Part shown: positions 17,801 to 35,350 of the stretch, piece after piece
Numbering within the stretch: the first letter of the stretch is position 1
Layout of the letters: each line of letters starts with the position of its first letter
Source: Streptomyces aureoverticillatus
Lineage (GTDB): Bacteria > Actinomycetota > Actinomycetes > Streptomycetales > Streptomycetaceae
Assembly (NCBI RefSeq): GCF_014649395.1
Contig: NZ_BMSY01000025.1
Coordinates: 1 to 43,024, forward strand
Reading direction: 5' to 3'
Length of the DNA: 43,024 bases
Notes under the pieces: generated by a model
Database searches by the model: none
The model's input: the letters and a program-made list of their open reading frames with translations, nothing else
Told to the model about the DNA's origin: nothing
Translations under genes and position numbers: made by a program

Positions 17801-20800
17801 GATGCGGGCGATGGTGCGGCCGTGCTCGTCGGCGACCGCCACCGACACGCCGGTCTCGCCGGCCGGGCGGACGCGGATCTTCACGGTCGGGCCGCACGGG
17901 GCGGCCTGTTCGACGCCGGACCAGGAGAAGGGCATCCAGCCCTGTTCGCCCGTCACCTTGAGCAGGCCGCCGGCCACCACCGCGTGCAGGACGGAGTCCA
18001 TCAGCGCCGGGTGCAGGGCAAAGCCGCCCCCGGCCGGGGTGTCGGCGGTGGTGGGCAGGGTGGCCGTCGCGAAGAGGTCCTCGCCGCGCCGCCACACCTC
18101 GCGCAGCCCGCGGAAGGTGGGCCCGTAGTCGAAGCCGGCGTCGGCGAAGGAGTCGTACAGCGTGTCGATGTCGACCGGCTGCGCCCCGGCCGGCGGCCAC
18201 ACGGCCAGGGCGGCCGCCTCCTGGCTCCACGCGGCCGCCGGTGTCGTGCCCGGGGCCAGGCTGCCGGTCGCGTGCCGGGTCCAGGTGCCGGCCGCCGGGT
18301 CGTCGGCGGGGCGCGAGTACACGTCCAGCGGGCGGCGGCCCGCCTCGTCCGCCGCGCCGGCGACGATGCGTACCTGTACCTCGCCCGAGTCGGGAACGAT
18401 CAGGGGGACTTCCAGGGAGAGGTCCTCCAGCGCCGCGCCCTGGAGGAACTCGCCCACCCACAGCGCCAGGTCCATGTAGGCCGTCGCGGGCACGACGACG
18501 GCGCCGAACACGGCGTGGTCGGCCAGCCAGTCGTGGCTCGTGAGGGACCAGCGGCCGGTGAACACCGTCTCGCCGGTGCCGGGGTGCTCCACCACGGCGC
18601 CGAGCAGCGGGTGCCCGGGAGCGGCGAGGCCGGCCGAGGCGACGTCCGCGGTGCGCATGCCGTCCAGGAAGTCCAGCCAGTAGCGCTGCCGCTGGAAGGC
18701 GTAGGTCGGCAGGTCCACCGGCCGGCGGGTGCCGAACAGGGCGGCGAAGTCCACCGCCGCGCCCCTGGCGTGGAGCTGGGCGAGTCCGCCGAGCAGGGTC
18801 TGCACCGCGTCGCGGTTGCGGCGCGACGTCGACATCACCAGCGCGTCGTCCACGCCCGTGGCGGCGAAGGCTTCCTTGGTGATGCTCGTGAGGGTCGAGC
18901 CCGGTCCCACTTCGACGAAGACGGTGGCGCCGGCCTCGCGGGCGCACTCCACCGCGTCGTGGAAGCGGACGGGTTCACGGACGTGGTCGACCCAGTGCGC
19001 GACGGACGTCAGCTCCTGCAGCGTGGCCTGGCGGCCCAGCAGGCTGGAGACGATCGGGATCGTCATCTCGCCCGCGGTCAGCTCGCCGATCGCGGCCGCG
19101 AACTCCTTGAGGATCGGGTCCATGAGGGGGGAGTGGAAGGCGTGGCCGACGTCGAGGAGCTTCGCGGACGTGCCGTCGGCGACGAGTTTGTCCCGCAGTT
19201 CGTGGACCTGTTCGCGCAGGCCGGAGACCACCACCGACTCCGGGCCGTTGACGGCGGCGATGCCGACGCGCTCGTAGGCGCCGAGCAGCGTGTTCAGCTC
19301 GGCCTGTGAGGCGCGGACCGCCAGCATGGCGCCCTGCTCGGTGACCGTCTGCATGAGGCGTCCGCGGGCGGCCACGAGCCGGGTCGCGGCCTGCAGGCTG
19401 AGGACTCCGGAGACGTGCGCGGCGGCGATCTCGCCGACGGAGTGGCCGATCAGGTGGTTCGGGCGGGGGCAGTACTGCGCCAGCAGCCGGTAGCGGGAGA
19501 CGTGCAGGGCGAACAGCGCCGGCTGGGCGATGTCCGTCCGCTCGGGGTCGGCGGGCTCATCGGAGAGCAGCAGGGGCTTCAGGGCGAAGGGGAGGTGGGC
19601 GTCGAAGTGTGCGCAGATCTCGTCGAGGCTCTGGGCGAAGACGGGGAAGGCGTCGTACAGGCGGCGTGCCTCGCCGGCCCAGGAGGTGCCCTGTCCGGGG
19701 AAGAGGAAGACGGTGCCGCCGAGTTCGCCGGCGACGCCGCGTACCACCTGGGGGGACTCCGTGCCCTGGCTCAGTGCTGCCAGGCCGCTCAGCAGTTCGT
19801 CGCGGTCCTGGCCCAGGACCACCGCACGGTGCTCCAGGCTCGCCCGGTTGGCCACCAGCGACCAGCCCGCATCGGCGATGTCCAGGTCCGCATCGGCGGC
19901 GGTGAAGTCGTGCAGCTTCTGCGCCTGTGCCCGCAGTGCCGCCTGGGACCGTGCCGAGACGACCCACGGCACCAGGCCGCCGGGCACGCCGGGCGCCTGC
20001 CCGGCATCGTCGGGCGCCGGCTCTTCGGCGGGTGCCTCCTCCAGGATGAGGTGGGCGTTGGTGCCGCTGGCCCCGAACGCGGACACGCCCGCGCGGCGGG
20101 GGCGGCCGGGGGTGTTGGTCCACGGCCGGGCCTCGGTGAGCAGTTCCACCGCGCCCGCCGACCAGTCCACATGGGTCGAGGGGCGGTCCACGTGCAGCGT
20201 CCGGGGCATCGTCGCGTGCCGCATCGCCATGACCATCTTGATGATGCCGCCGACGCCCGCGGCCGCCTGCGCGTGGCCGATGTTGGACTTCAGCGAGCCC
20301 AGCCACAGCGGCCTGTCCTCGGCGCGGTCCTGGCCGTAGGTGGCAAGGACCGCCTGGGCCTCGATCGGGTCGCCCAGGGTCGTGCCGGTGCCGTGCGCCT
20401 CCATCACGTCCACGTCGGACGCCTGCACCCGGGCGTTGGCCAGCGCCGCCCGGATCACCCGCTGCTGCGAGGGCCCGTTCGGCGCGGTCAGCCCGTTGGA
20501 CGCCCCGTCCTGGTTGATCGCCGAGCCGCGGATGACCGCCCAGATCCGGCGGCCGTTGCGGCGCGCGTCCGACAACCGCTCGAGCACCAGCACGCCCGCG
20601 CCCTCGGAGAAGCCGGTGCCGTCGGCGGCGTCGGCGAACGCCTTGCAGCGGCCGTCGGCCGCCAGGCCCCGGTTGCGCGACATCTCCCGGATCACCTGCG
20701 TCGTGCCCATGACGGTGACGCCGCCGGCCAGGGCCAGACCGCACTCGCCCTGGCGCAGCGACTGCACCGCCTGGTGCACCGCCACCAGCGACGACGAGCA

Positions 20801-21418
20801 GGCGGTGTCGGTCGAGACCGCCGGGCCCTCCAGGCCGAGCGCGTAGGACACGCGTCCGGAGGCGATGCTCAGCAGGGCGCCGGTCTGCCCGTAGCCGGCG
20901 ATGGTCTCGGGGGTGAAGAAGTGGTTGCCGTACCCGAAGTAGGCCAGGCCGGCGAAGACGCCGGTGTCGCTGCCGCGCAGGGTGTGCGGGTCGATGCCGG
21001 CGCGTTCCAGGGATTCCCAGGAGGTTTCCAGGAGCAGCCGGTGCTGCGGGTCGGCGGCCAGCGCCTCGCGCGGGTTGATCCCGAAGAACTCGGCGTCGAA
21101 GTCGCCCGCGTCGTGCAGGAATCCGCCGTAGCGGGTGTAGCTGCTGTTCGGCCGGTCCGGGTCGGGGTCGAAGAGCGTTTCCAGGTCCCAGTTGCGGTCG
21201 TCGGGGAACTCCGAGATCGCGTCCTGGCCGGTGCGGACCAGGTCCCACAGCGCTTCGGGGGTGGCCACGCCGCCCGGGAAGCGGCAGGCGACGCCCACGA
21301 TCGCGATGGGCTCGGCCGCGGCCTCCGTCAGCTCGTTCAGGCGCTGACGTGTTTCGATCAGCTCGATCGATGTCCGCTTGAGGTAGTCGAGAACATCAGC
21401 GTTGTTGTCGTTTGTCAT
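14813..21418 (-). CDS. type I PKS, extension module 2: KS-AT(malonyl)-DH-ER-KR-ACP
   Basis: The ATG at 21418 is preceded by GGGGAAGAG and begins a docking helix (MTNDNNADVLDYLKR). The protein has about 2201 aa. KS (about 36-460) has Cys207. AT (about 568-880) has Ser660 in GHSVG and HAFH (759-762), which predicts malonyl-CoA. DH (about 935-1215) has both catalytic residues, His968 in HAVFGAVVVP and Asp1141 in HPALMDS. ER (about 1428-1745) has the cofactor loop AAAGGVGMAA. KR (about 1750-1985) has TGGTGGVG, an LAD (B-type-like) motif at 1842-1844, Lys1862 and Tyr1899. The catalytic Ser position, 13 residues before Tyr, is Ala1886. ACP (about 2020-2110) has Ser2069, and a C-terminal docking tail follows. 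If KR works, this module adds a fully reduced acetate unit. Confidence 0.96.
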   Translation of the reverse strand: MTNDNNADVLDYLKRTSIELIETRQRLNELTEAAAEPIAIVGVACRFPGGVATPEALWDLVRTGQDAISEFPDDRNWDLETLFDPDPDRPNSSYTRYGGFLHDAGDFDAEFFGINPREALAADPQHRLLLETSWESLERAGIDPHTLRGSDTGVFAGLAYFGYGNHFFTPETIAGYGQTGALLSIASGRVSYALGLEGPAVSTDTACSSSLVAVHQAVQSLRQGECGLALAGGVTVMGTTQVIREMSRNRGLAADGRCKAFADAADGTGFSEGAGVLVLERLSDARRNGRRIWAVIRGSAINQDGASNGLTAPNGPSQQRVIRAALANARVQASDVDVMEAHGTGTTLGDPIEAQAVLATYGQDRAEDRPLWLGSLKSNIGHAQAAAGVGGIIKMVMAMRHATMPRTLHVDRPSTHVDWSAGAVELLTEARPWTNTPGRPRRAGVSAFGASGTNAHLILEEAPAEEPAPDDAGQAPGVPGGLVPWVVSARSQAALRAQAQKLHDFTAADADLDIADAGWSLVANRASLEHRAVVLGQDRDELLSGLAALSQGTESPQVVRGVAGELGGTVFLFPGQGTSWAGEARRLYDAFPVFAQSLDEICAHFDAHLPFALKPLLLSDEPADPERTDIAQPALFALHVSRYRLLAQYCPRPNHLIGHSVGEIAAAHVSGVLSLQAATRLVAARGRLMQTVTEQGAMLAVRASQAELNTLLGAYERVGIAAVNGPESVVVSGLREQVHELRDKLVADGTSAKLLDVGHAFHSPLMDPILKEFAAAIGELTAGEMTIPIVSSLLGRQATLQELTSVAHWVDHVREPVRFHDAVECAREAGATVFVEVGPGSTLTSITKEAFAATGVDDALVMSTSRRNRDAVQTLLGGLAQLHARGAAVDFAALFGTRRPVDLPTYAFQRQRYWLDFLDGMRTADVASAGLAAPGHPLLGAVVEHPGTGETVFTGRWSLTSHDWLADHAVFGAVVVPATAYMDLALWVGEFLQGAALEDLSLEVPLIVPDSGEVQVRIVAGAADEAGRRPLDVYSRPADDPAAGTWTRHATGSLAPGTTPAAAWSQEAAALAVWPPAGAQPVDIDTLYDSFADAGFDYGPTFRGLREVWRRGEDLFATATLPTTADTPAGGGFALHPALMDSVLHAVVAGGLLKVTGEQGWMPFSWSGVEQAAPCGPTVKIRVRPAGETGVSVAVADEHGRTIARIGALTFRPASAEQVRGGQAQPLYEVQWRPLTQNTENKQHTRRAPWGVLGTKDGLAARLLAADDSAVFHTSLDDIPAGQAPGHVVLCLDDVAALGPDLLAAVAGTDTHVLGLVQRFLAAERLAESTLVVLTRRAFDTGAGERVESLPGASVWGLIRSAQTEHPGRFRLVDIDDADTSLARIADALALGEDQLALREGTCLVPRMAPAAPANQIDPPAAAGAHRLGIPNKGTLENLTWVPCPEVDEPLTSGQVRISVHAAGLNFRDVTMALGLVDRTAIDDGIGSEGAGTVLQVADDVTHLAPGDRVMGIFTGAFGRVAVADHRLLMPIPDDWSYTEAASVPGAFLTAYYGLFRVGNLKKGQRVLIHAAAGGVGMAAVQLARHAGAEIYATASPAKWPTLRGLGLDDAHLASSRDLEFADTFLDSSGGRGVDVVLNSLAHKFVDASLTLLPKGGSFVEMGKTDIRDPKQVAADHPGVDYEAFDLYEAGPDAFQEMFRAVMDLFADGRLQLNPIAVWNIRDARKAFREMSQGRHIGKIIFDMGSGFGGGTVLVTGGTGGVGALVARHLVAEHGVQSLLLASRRGLAADGARELVADLEKAGARVKVAACDVADRDAVADMLADMPPGYPLTAVLHAAGVLADGTVESLTAQSVDHVLRAKAGGALNLHELTGQHNLSAFILFSALAGTLGTAGQANYAAANGFLDGLAAQRRAAGLPAGSLCWGWWGQSSGMTEDLDEVDLSRVRRMGVAPMPTPEALALFDAASAHDKPVLIPARLDLAALRDKSGDELPLLLRDLVAAGRPRPRTSTTRDSGPIGLPARLAALTESEGQTAVLDWVREQVAVVLGHPSSAVVDADQAFTQIGFDSLTSVELCNRLASSTGLRLPSTLVFSYPTPRELGAHIYGQLRPETHTNPDQNTKNTEHAEHAENTDTRIREVLRTVSIDSLRSAGILELVLACADPAQPDTDRQAATADTAADELAGMDLEALVDLALDEKGK
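20238..20344 (-). repeat. 107-bp exact repeat within KS (copy 2)
   Basis: Identical to 13613-13719 in the next PKS gene. The flanking KS sequence is similar but not identical. Other stretches of this KS instead match extension module 1 closely (for example around 20110-20200 against 25750-25840), so the KS domains look mosaic. Confidence 0.85.
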
Positions 21419-21428
21419 CGCTCTTCCC

Positions 21429-27074
<5,646 letters not shown>

Positions 27075-27098
27075 CTTTGCTTAGAAGAACGGGTGTTG

Positions 27099-30227
<3,129 letters not shown>

Positions 30228-30279
30228 ACGAATTCCTTCCGGTTCCCACGGGATACGGCTCTTACGGGCTGCACTGCGC

Positions 30280-31017
30280 TCACCGCCAGGAGGCCAGCAG
30301 CTTCTGCAGCTCCTCCGGCGCGTTCATGAAGTCGTAGTGGCCGCCCTCGACGACGCGGATGTCGACGGAATCCGAGTACTGGCGCCACCCCTCGAGCTGT
30401 TCGAGGCTCACCTCGGGGTCGTCGCGCCAGTGCAGTACGACGATGGGGCACGCCACCTTGACCGGCTCCGCCCGCTGGTAGGCACGCGCGGCGCCGAGGT
30501 CGCGCAGCAGCACGGCCATGCCCATGTCGATCATGTCCGGGCGCGGTTCGATGCCCCGGCCGCGCAGGAACGACTCCAGCTCGGCGCGCATCTCGGGCTC
30601 GGTCATGGTGAGCATCCGGTCGCGGGCGGCGTCGTGCGGGGCCGGCTGGCCCGACACGTAGAAGCACTGCGGCTGGGGCAGGCCCTGTTCGACGAGGCGG
30701 ACCACGGTCTCGAAGGCGGGCAGCGCTCCCGCGCAGTGCCCGAAGAACGCGAACGGCCGGTCCAGCAGCGGCGCCAGCGCTCCGGCCAGGGCGGCGGCGA
30801 GGTCCTCGTAGGTGCCGTAGTGGGGGTGGGCCAGGCGGTTCTCGCGGCCGGGGAACTGCACCGGGCAGACCTCGGCGCCCCCGAGCGCGGCCGGCCAGGC
30901 GCTGAACGCCGACGCCCCGGACCCGGAGAAGGGGAAGCAGAAGAGCCGGGCGGGGTGGTCGGCGGACGGCGGCCGGACGAACCACGGTGCGGTGGCGGTG
31001 GTGGAGCCGGAGGTCAT
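30280..31017 (-). CDS. thioesterase-fold acyl/aminoacyl transferase with Cys nucleophile
   Basis: This 245-aa alpha/beta-hydrolase protein has the size and sequence of type II thioesterases (FCFPFSGSGAS near 26-36, QFPGRENR at 54-61, GGHYDF with His227). Its nucleophile elbow reads FFGHCAGA, so Cys95 replaces the usual Ser. A Cys here is characteristic of CmaE and SyrC, which shuttle aminoacyl groups between carrier proteins in coronamic acid and syringomycin synthesis. It also occurs in a few unusual TE domains. The gene overlaps the P450 stop codon (ATGA), and the P450 in turn overlaps the PCP gene. I infer that it moves the P450-modified aminoacyl group from the free PCP to the NRPS with the degenerate A domain. 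A plain editing TE is the alternative. Confidence 0.88.
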   Translation of the reverse strand: MTSGSTTATAPWFVRPPSADHPARLFCFPFSGSGASAFSAWPAALGGAEVCPVQFPGRENRLAHPHYGTYEDLAAALAGALAPLLDRPFAFFGHCAGALPAFETVVRLVEQGLPQPQCFYVSGQPAPHDAARDRMLTMTEPEMRAELESFLRGRGIEPRPDMIDMGMAVLLRDLGAARAYQRAEPVKVACPIVVLHWRDDPEVSLEQLEGWRQYSDSVDIRVVEGGHYDFMNAPEELQKLLASWR

Positions 31018-32264
31018 GGCGTCTTTCGTTTCTGGGCGACGATGGGCAGGTGGGTCATCCCGGAGATGAAGTACGAGCGCAGGTGCTGCGGTTCGCCGTC
31101 CAGCTCGATCGACCCGAACCGCTGGAGCAGCTCTTCGAAGAAGATGCGCAGGGTCATCCGGGCCAGCGGCCCGCCGATGCAGAAGTGCGGCCCGAACCCG
31201 AACGCGACGTGGCGCTTGGCGCCGGCGCGCGTGATGTCGAACTGGTGCGGATCGGGGAACTGGGAAGCGTCCCGGTTGGCCGACCCGATCCAGGCGACGA
31301 CCGCCGCACGGGCCGGGATCGTGCCCCCGCCGATCTGCACGTCGTCCACCGCGTACCGCATGAAGTTACAGGCGGCCGATGTCCAACGCAGCCCTTCCTC
31401 GACCAGGTTCGGGACCAGCGACGGGTCGGCCTGGGCCTTCTCGAACTGCTCGGGCCGCTCGATGAGGGCCTGCACCGTGCCCGAGACGGTGTGCGGCGTC
31501 GTCACGTTGGCGCCCAGCAGGATGCTGTAGCCGTCGAGGGCGATCTCCTCGTCGGTCAGCGGCGCGCCTCCCGGGCGGACGCTCATGAGGTGGTGGAGCA
31601 GGCTGTTGTCCTCGTGCCCGTCCGCGCGCCGTGTCTTGACCCACTCCTTGACGTAGGTGACGAGCTCGTGGTGGGCGATGGCCAGGGTCGCGGCTTCGCT
31701 GCCCGTCTTGAAGTGCGGGTCCGAGGGCGCGGTCACCATCGCGGTCAGCTGGACGAGTTCGGCCCAGTCCTTCTCCGGGATCCCCAGGAGCGGGCCGGTG
31801 ACCATCGCCGGCAGCAGCAGCGCCTTCTCGGCCAGGTCGAAGCTCTCGCCGTCCAGGGCCGGTTCGAGGAAGCCCACGATGGTCCGCCGGATCGAGTCCT
31901 CCCAGGACTTCACCGCCCGCGCGGTGAGCTTGGTGCCGATCGGCCTGCGGACCTCGGTGTGCCGCGGCGGGTCGGTGGACGTCAGCAGCACGCCCGCCGC
32001 GGGGTCGTCCACCCCGACGTGGGTGGGGGTGGTGCCGCGCTCGGAGGTGAACTCCCGGTGTTCGCCGAGCACCCGGCAGACGTCCTCGTAGCGGGTCACC
32101 GACCAGAACTCCCGGCCGTCGGGGAGGACTTGGTGGTGCAGGGGCGCCTTCTCCCGCATCACGTCCCAGATCGGGTGCGGATCGCCGTAGGAGTAGAGGT
32201 CCAGGTCGAACAGGTCGAGACGGTCGAGGTCGACGTCACGCGCGGGACCCGGCGTCAACCTCAC
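31014..32264 (-). CDS. cytochrome P450, probably acting on a PCP-bound amino acid
   Basis: The protein is 416 aa, a typical soluble bacterial class I P450. Haem ligand Cys362 lies in FGFGPHFCIGG and the ExxR pair is Glu290/Arg293 (EEGLR). The I-helix oxygen-binding motif reads GANVTT (251-256): the acidic residue normally before the Thr is Val254, an uncommon change. The GTG start overlaps the stop of the free-standing PCP gene, and the stop overlaps the next gene's ATG, so three proteins are made together. Such PCP-P450 pairs commonly beta-hydroxylate an aminoacyl thioester. The substrate is not readable from sequence. In an azinothricin-like pathway leucine would be expected. Redox partners are not encoded in the window. 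Confidence 0.93.
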   Translation of the reverse strand: MRLTPGPARDVDLDRLDLFDLDLYSYGDPHPIWDVMREKAPLHHQVLPDGREFWSVTRYEDVCRVLGEHREFTSERGTTPTHVGVDDPAAGVLLTSTDPPRHTEVRRPIGTKLTARAVKSWEDSIRRTIVGFLEPALDGESFDLAEKALLLPAMVTGPLLGIPEKDWAELVQLTAMVTAPSDPHFKTGSEAATLAIAHHELVTYVKEWVKTRRADGHEDNSLLHHLMSVRPGGAPLTDEEIALDGYSILLGANVTTPHTVSGTVQALIERPEQFEKAQADPSLVPNLVEEGLRWTSAACNFMRYAVDDVQIGGGTIPARAAVVAWIGSANRDASQFPDPHQFDITRAGAKRHVAFGFGPHFCIGGPLARMTLRIFFEELLQRFGSIELDGEPQHLRSYFISGMTHLPIVAQKRKTP

Positions 32265-32530
32265 GTCCGTGCCCTCCCCTGCTCGATCAGCTCGGCGACC
32301 CGGGCGGGGGTCTGCGCCAGGTAGAAGTCGCGTACGGACAGCTCGACGCCGTACTCCTGCGACACCCGGTCGATGATCTTGATGCCGATCAGCGAATTGC
32401 CGCCGAGCTCGAAGAAGTCATCATCCGCCCCGACCTCGCGGCCGTTGAGGTGCTCCCCCCACAGCGCGGAGATCTCCTGCACGAGTGACTCCGGCGCACT
32501 CGCGGGCGCAGCTTGTGACTCTGACTCCAT
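32261..32530 (-). CDS. free-standing peptidyl carrier protein
   Basis: The start is the ATG at 32530 behind GGAAAGG, giving 89 aa. The frame is open far upstream, but that extension has no protein character. It is a single carrier domain with phosphopantetheine site Ser46 in FFELGGNSLIG, a PCP-type rather than PKS ACP-type sequence. It is the first gene of the set and is translationally coupled to the P450. It most likely carries the amino acid that the P450 oxidises. An adenylation domain to charge it is not in the window and should lie further right or elsewhere in the cluster. Confidence 0.92.
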   Translation of the reverse strand: MESESQAAPASAPESLVQEISALWGEHLNGREVGADDDFFELGGNSLIGIKIIDRVSQEYGVELSVRDFYLAQTPARVAELIEQGRART

Positions 32531-32862
32531 TGCCAGCCTTTCCTTTCTCCGCCGAACGGGAATTCCCGCCCACGCCATTTCCGGCCCCGCCTCGACGAGC
32601 GTCTGGTGATTCTCTTCCGCTCCCACCGCGCCGGCGGCGTCCTTGCCGCCCCGGGCAGGGCTGAGAGCGCGGCCGGCTCGTGCCGCGGTGTCATCGGTCC
32701 TGAGGTGGAAAGCAGCCGTGTCCGGCCGCAACCGGGGTGGGAGGCCGACCACTCCGGGCACGGGAGGGACACCTGCGTGGTCGTCGACGGCAGCATATTG
32801 CGCTGTCGGCCGGGGCGGGGTGCCGCCTTTCGGCAGCGCGCCCGGGGGGCCATCGCGACGCC

Positions 32863-32891
32863 AACGTAAGTGGCCGGGAAACCCAATGCAA
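32863..32891 (-). promoter_or_regulatory. candidate promoter for the core operon
   Basis: Reading on the minus strand, TTGCAT (complement of 32886-32891), a 17-base spacer and TACGTT (complement of 32863-32868) resemble -35 and -10 boxes. They lie about 330 bases before the PCP start codon. This is pattern matching only. Confidence 0.25.
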
Positions 32892-33043
32892 GAGATGGCC
32901 GTGCGGGCCTCCTGCCAGGCAACGATTGTCCCGCCGACAGGACAGAAATGCCGATACCCGCGCCCTGTTTCGAAGGCCGCCGGGGCCGGTTCGACGTGCC
33001 CGGGGCCGCCCGGCTCAGGGTGCTGCCCGCCGGCATCCCGCAG

Positions 33044-33095
33044 GAAATGCGGGGGCGAATGCGGCGGGTGAATGCGGTGGGCGAATGCAGGGGGC
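33044..33095. repeat. four tandem 13-bp direct repeats
   Basis: Four consecutive units begin GAAATGCGG or GAATGC(G/A)G: GAAATGCGGGGGC, GAATGCGGCGGGT, GAATGCGGTGGGC and GAATGCAGGGGGC. They lie 514-565 bases upstream of the PCP gene. Regularly spaced direct repeats in such a place can be regulator binding sites, but the 13-base period is not the 11/22-base spacing usual for SARP activators. Confidence 0.7.
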
Positions 33096-33319
33096 CGTGA
33101 AGTGTAATCCACTGAGCGCCGCGAGTCATTCCTCGCCCACGGCGCGCAGGCAGTCCTGACGGGCCGTCCGGCCCTTCGCGGCGGGCCCGGAATCCGTGCG
33201 GCCGGCGGCAGGACGGGGGTGTCCCGTCAGCGGGACACCTTCCCCGCGGTGCCGCCCGTGCGAGCAGACCTCATGCGGTTGTGAGCAACTCGTGCCCTTT
33301 GCGGGCGAGTTGCCGGATT

Positions 33320-33370
33320 TTCACGAGGCGGCGGTCTTCACGAGGCAACGGTCTTCACGAGGCGGCGCTG
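33320..33370. repeat. three tandem 17-bp direct repeats
   Basis: The unit TTCACGAGGC(G/A)(G/A)CG(G/C)T(C/G) occurs three times head to tail. The third copy runs into the left arm of the hairpin that follows. No coding frame uses them. Confidence 0.65.
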
Positions 33371-33414
33371 CCCGCCGCCCGCCGGTCCCGGGCCCGGCGG
33401 GCGGCGGGCAGCGC
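33365..33414 (-). terminator. long GC hairpin behind the ABC transporter genes
   Basis: Perfect 21-bp arms (33365-33385 and 33394-33414, starting GCGCTGCCCGCCG) with an 8-nt loop. It is the second of two consecutive hairpins downstream of the permease gene on the minus strand. Confidence 0.75.
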
Positions 33415-33416
33415 GA

Positions 33417-33461
33417 AGAGGGCGGCGTACGCCGACGCGGTGTCGGGGTACGCCGCCCTCT
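33417..33461 (-). terminator. intrinsic terminator of the ABC transporter operon
   Basis: Perfect 14-bp arms AGAGGGCGGCGTAC / GTACGCCGCCCTCT, with further pairing inside the loop (GCCGAC...GTGTCGG), lie 43 bases beyond the permease stop codon. With the adjacent hairpin it insulates the PKS core from the transporter operon. Confidence 0.8.
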
Positions 33462-33504
33462 TGGCGGGTCAGGTCGCGGGAGGCGGCCGGGGCGGCCGTC
33501 CCGG

Positions 33505-34292
33505 CTACTTCGGGTCGCGGTTGAAGACCGACTTCGACCAGAAGTAGCCGAGCGCGGTCAGGGCCACGCTCCAGCCGATGGCGAGCCAGCCGTTGTTGCC
33601 GATCTCGGTGCCGAGCAGCAGGCCGCGCACGGTCTCGATGGCCGGGGTGAAGGGCTGGTACTCGGCGATCGGCTGGAACCAGCCCGGCATCGCGTCGATC
33701 GGCACGAAGGTGCTGGAGATCAGCGGCAGGAAGATCAGCGGCATCGCGGTGTTGCTGGCCGCCTCGGCGTTCGGGCTGACCAGGCCCATCCCGACGGCGA
33801 TCCAGGTGAGCGCCAGGGTGAACAGCGCGAGCACGCCGAAGGCCGCGATCCACTCCAGGGCCGTGGCGTCGGTGGAGCGGAAGCCGATGGCCACACCGAC
33901 GGCGCCGACGAAGATCACGCTCATGAGCGCCTGCAGCACGCTGCCGGCGACGTGCCCGATGAGCACGGAGCTGCGGTGGATCGCCATCGTCCGGAAGCGG
34001 GCGATGATGCCCTCGCTCATGTCCATGGCCACCGACACCGCGGTGCCGATCGTGGTGCTGCCGATGGTCATCAGCAGGACGCCCGGCACGAGGTAGGCGA
34101 TGTAGTCGGAGCGGTCCGCGCCGCCGCCGCCGATGCCCGCGCTCATCACGTCACCGAAGATGTAGACGAAGAGCAACAGCAGCATGATCGGCGTCGTCAG
34201 CAGGTTCAGGGTGAGCGACGGATAGCGGCGCGCGTGCAGCAGGTTGCGGCGCAGCATGGTCTTGGAGTCGCGTACGGCAAGGGAGAGGGAGC

Positions 34293-34296
<4 letters not shown>
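33505..34296 (-). CDS. ABC-2 type permease (DrrB-like)
   Basis: This 263-aa integral membrane protein has about six hydrophobic helices, for example LLTTPIMLLLLFVYIFGDV (residues 32-50) and others between 70 and 250. It includes the ABC-2 signature region around NTAMPLIFLPLISSTFVP. It is the membrane half of a DrrAB-type drug exporter. Its start overlaps the ATPase stop by 4 bases (ATGA), so the two subunits are coupled. It would export a hydrophobic product; self-resistance to the cluster's metabolite is plausible. However, the four-gene set with RHH and DUF4097 proteins resembles a standalone arrangement I recall from other Streptomyces, so the link is not certain. Confidence 0.93.
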
Positions 34297-35285
<989 letters not shown>

Positions 35286-35350
35286 GGTGCCCTCCATTCG
35301 AAGGATGACGTGAGTGAAAAGGGGACGGGGCCGGTTGAAGGACGGGGTGC

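Larger units (their letters stand above)
32531..33364. other. upstream region of the PCP-P450-PKS gene set
   Basis: About 830 bp without a convincing gene on either strand. It holds two sets of short tandem repeats (33044-33095 and, at its right edge, 33320-33370) and a candidate promoter near 32863-32891. It should contain the control region of the core operon. Confidence 0.55.

Noticed and set aside
33044..33095. CRISPR-like array.
   Set aside because: The units are 13 bp and directly contiguous, with no spacers and no cas genes.
32531..33112. N-terminal extension of the free PCP by about 190 residues.
   Set aside because: Pro/Arg-rich with no homology signal; the ATG at 32530 has a ribosome binding site and gives a normal 89-aa carrier protein.
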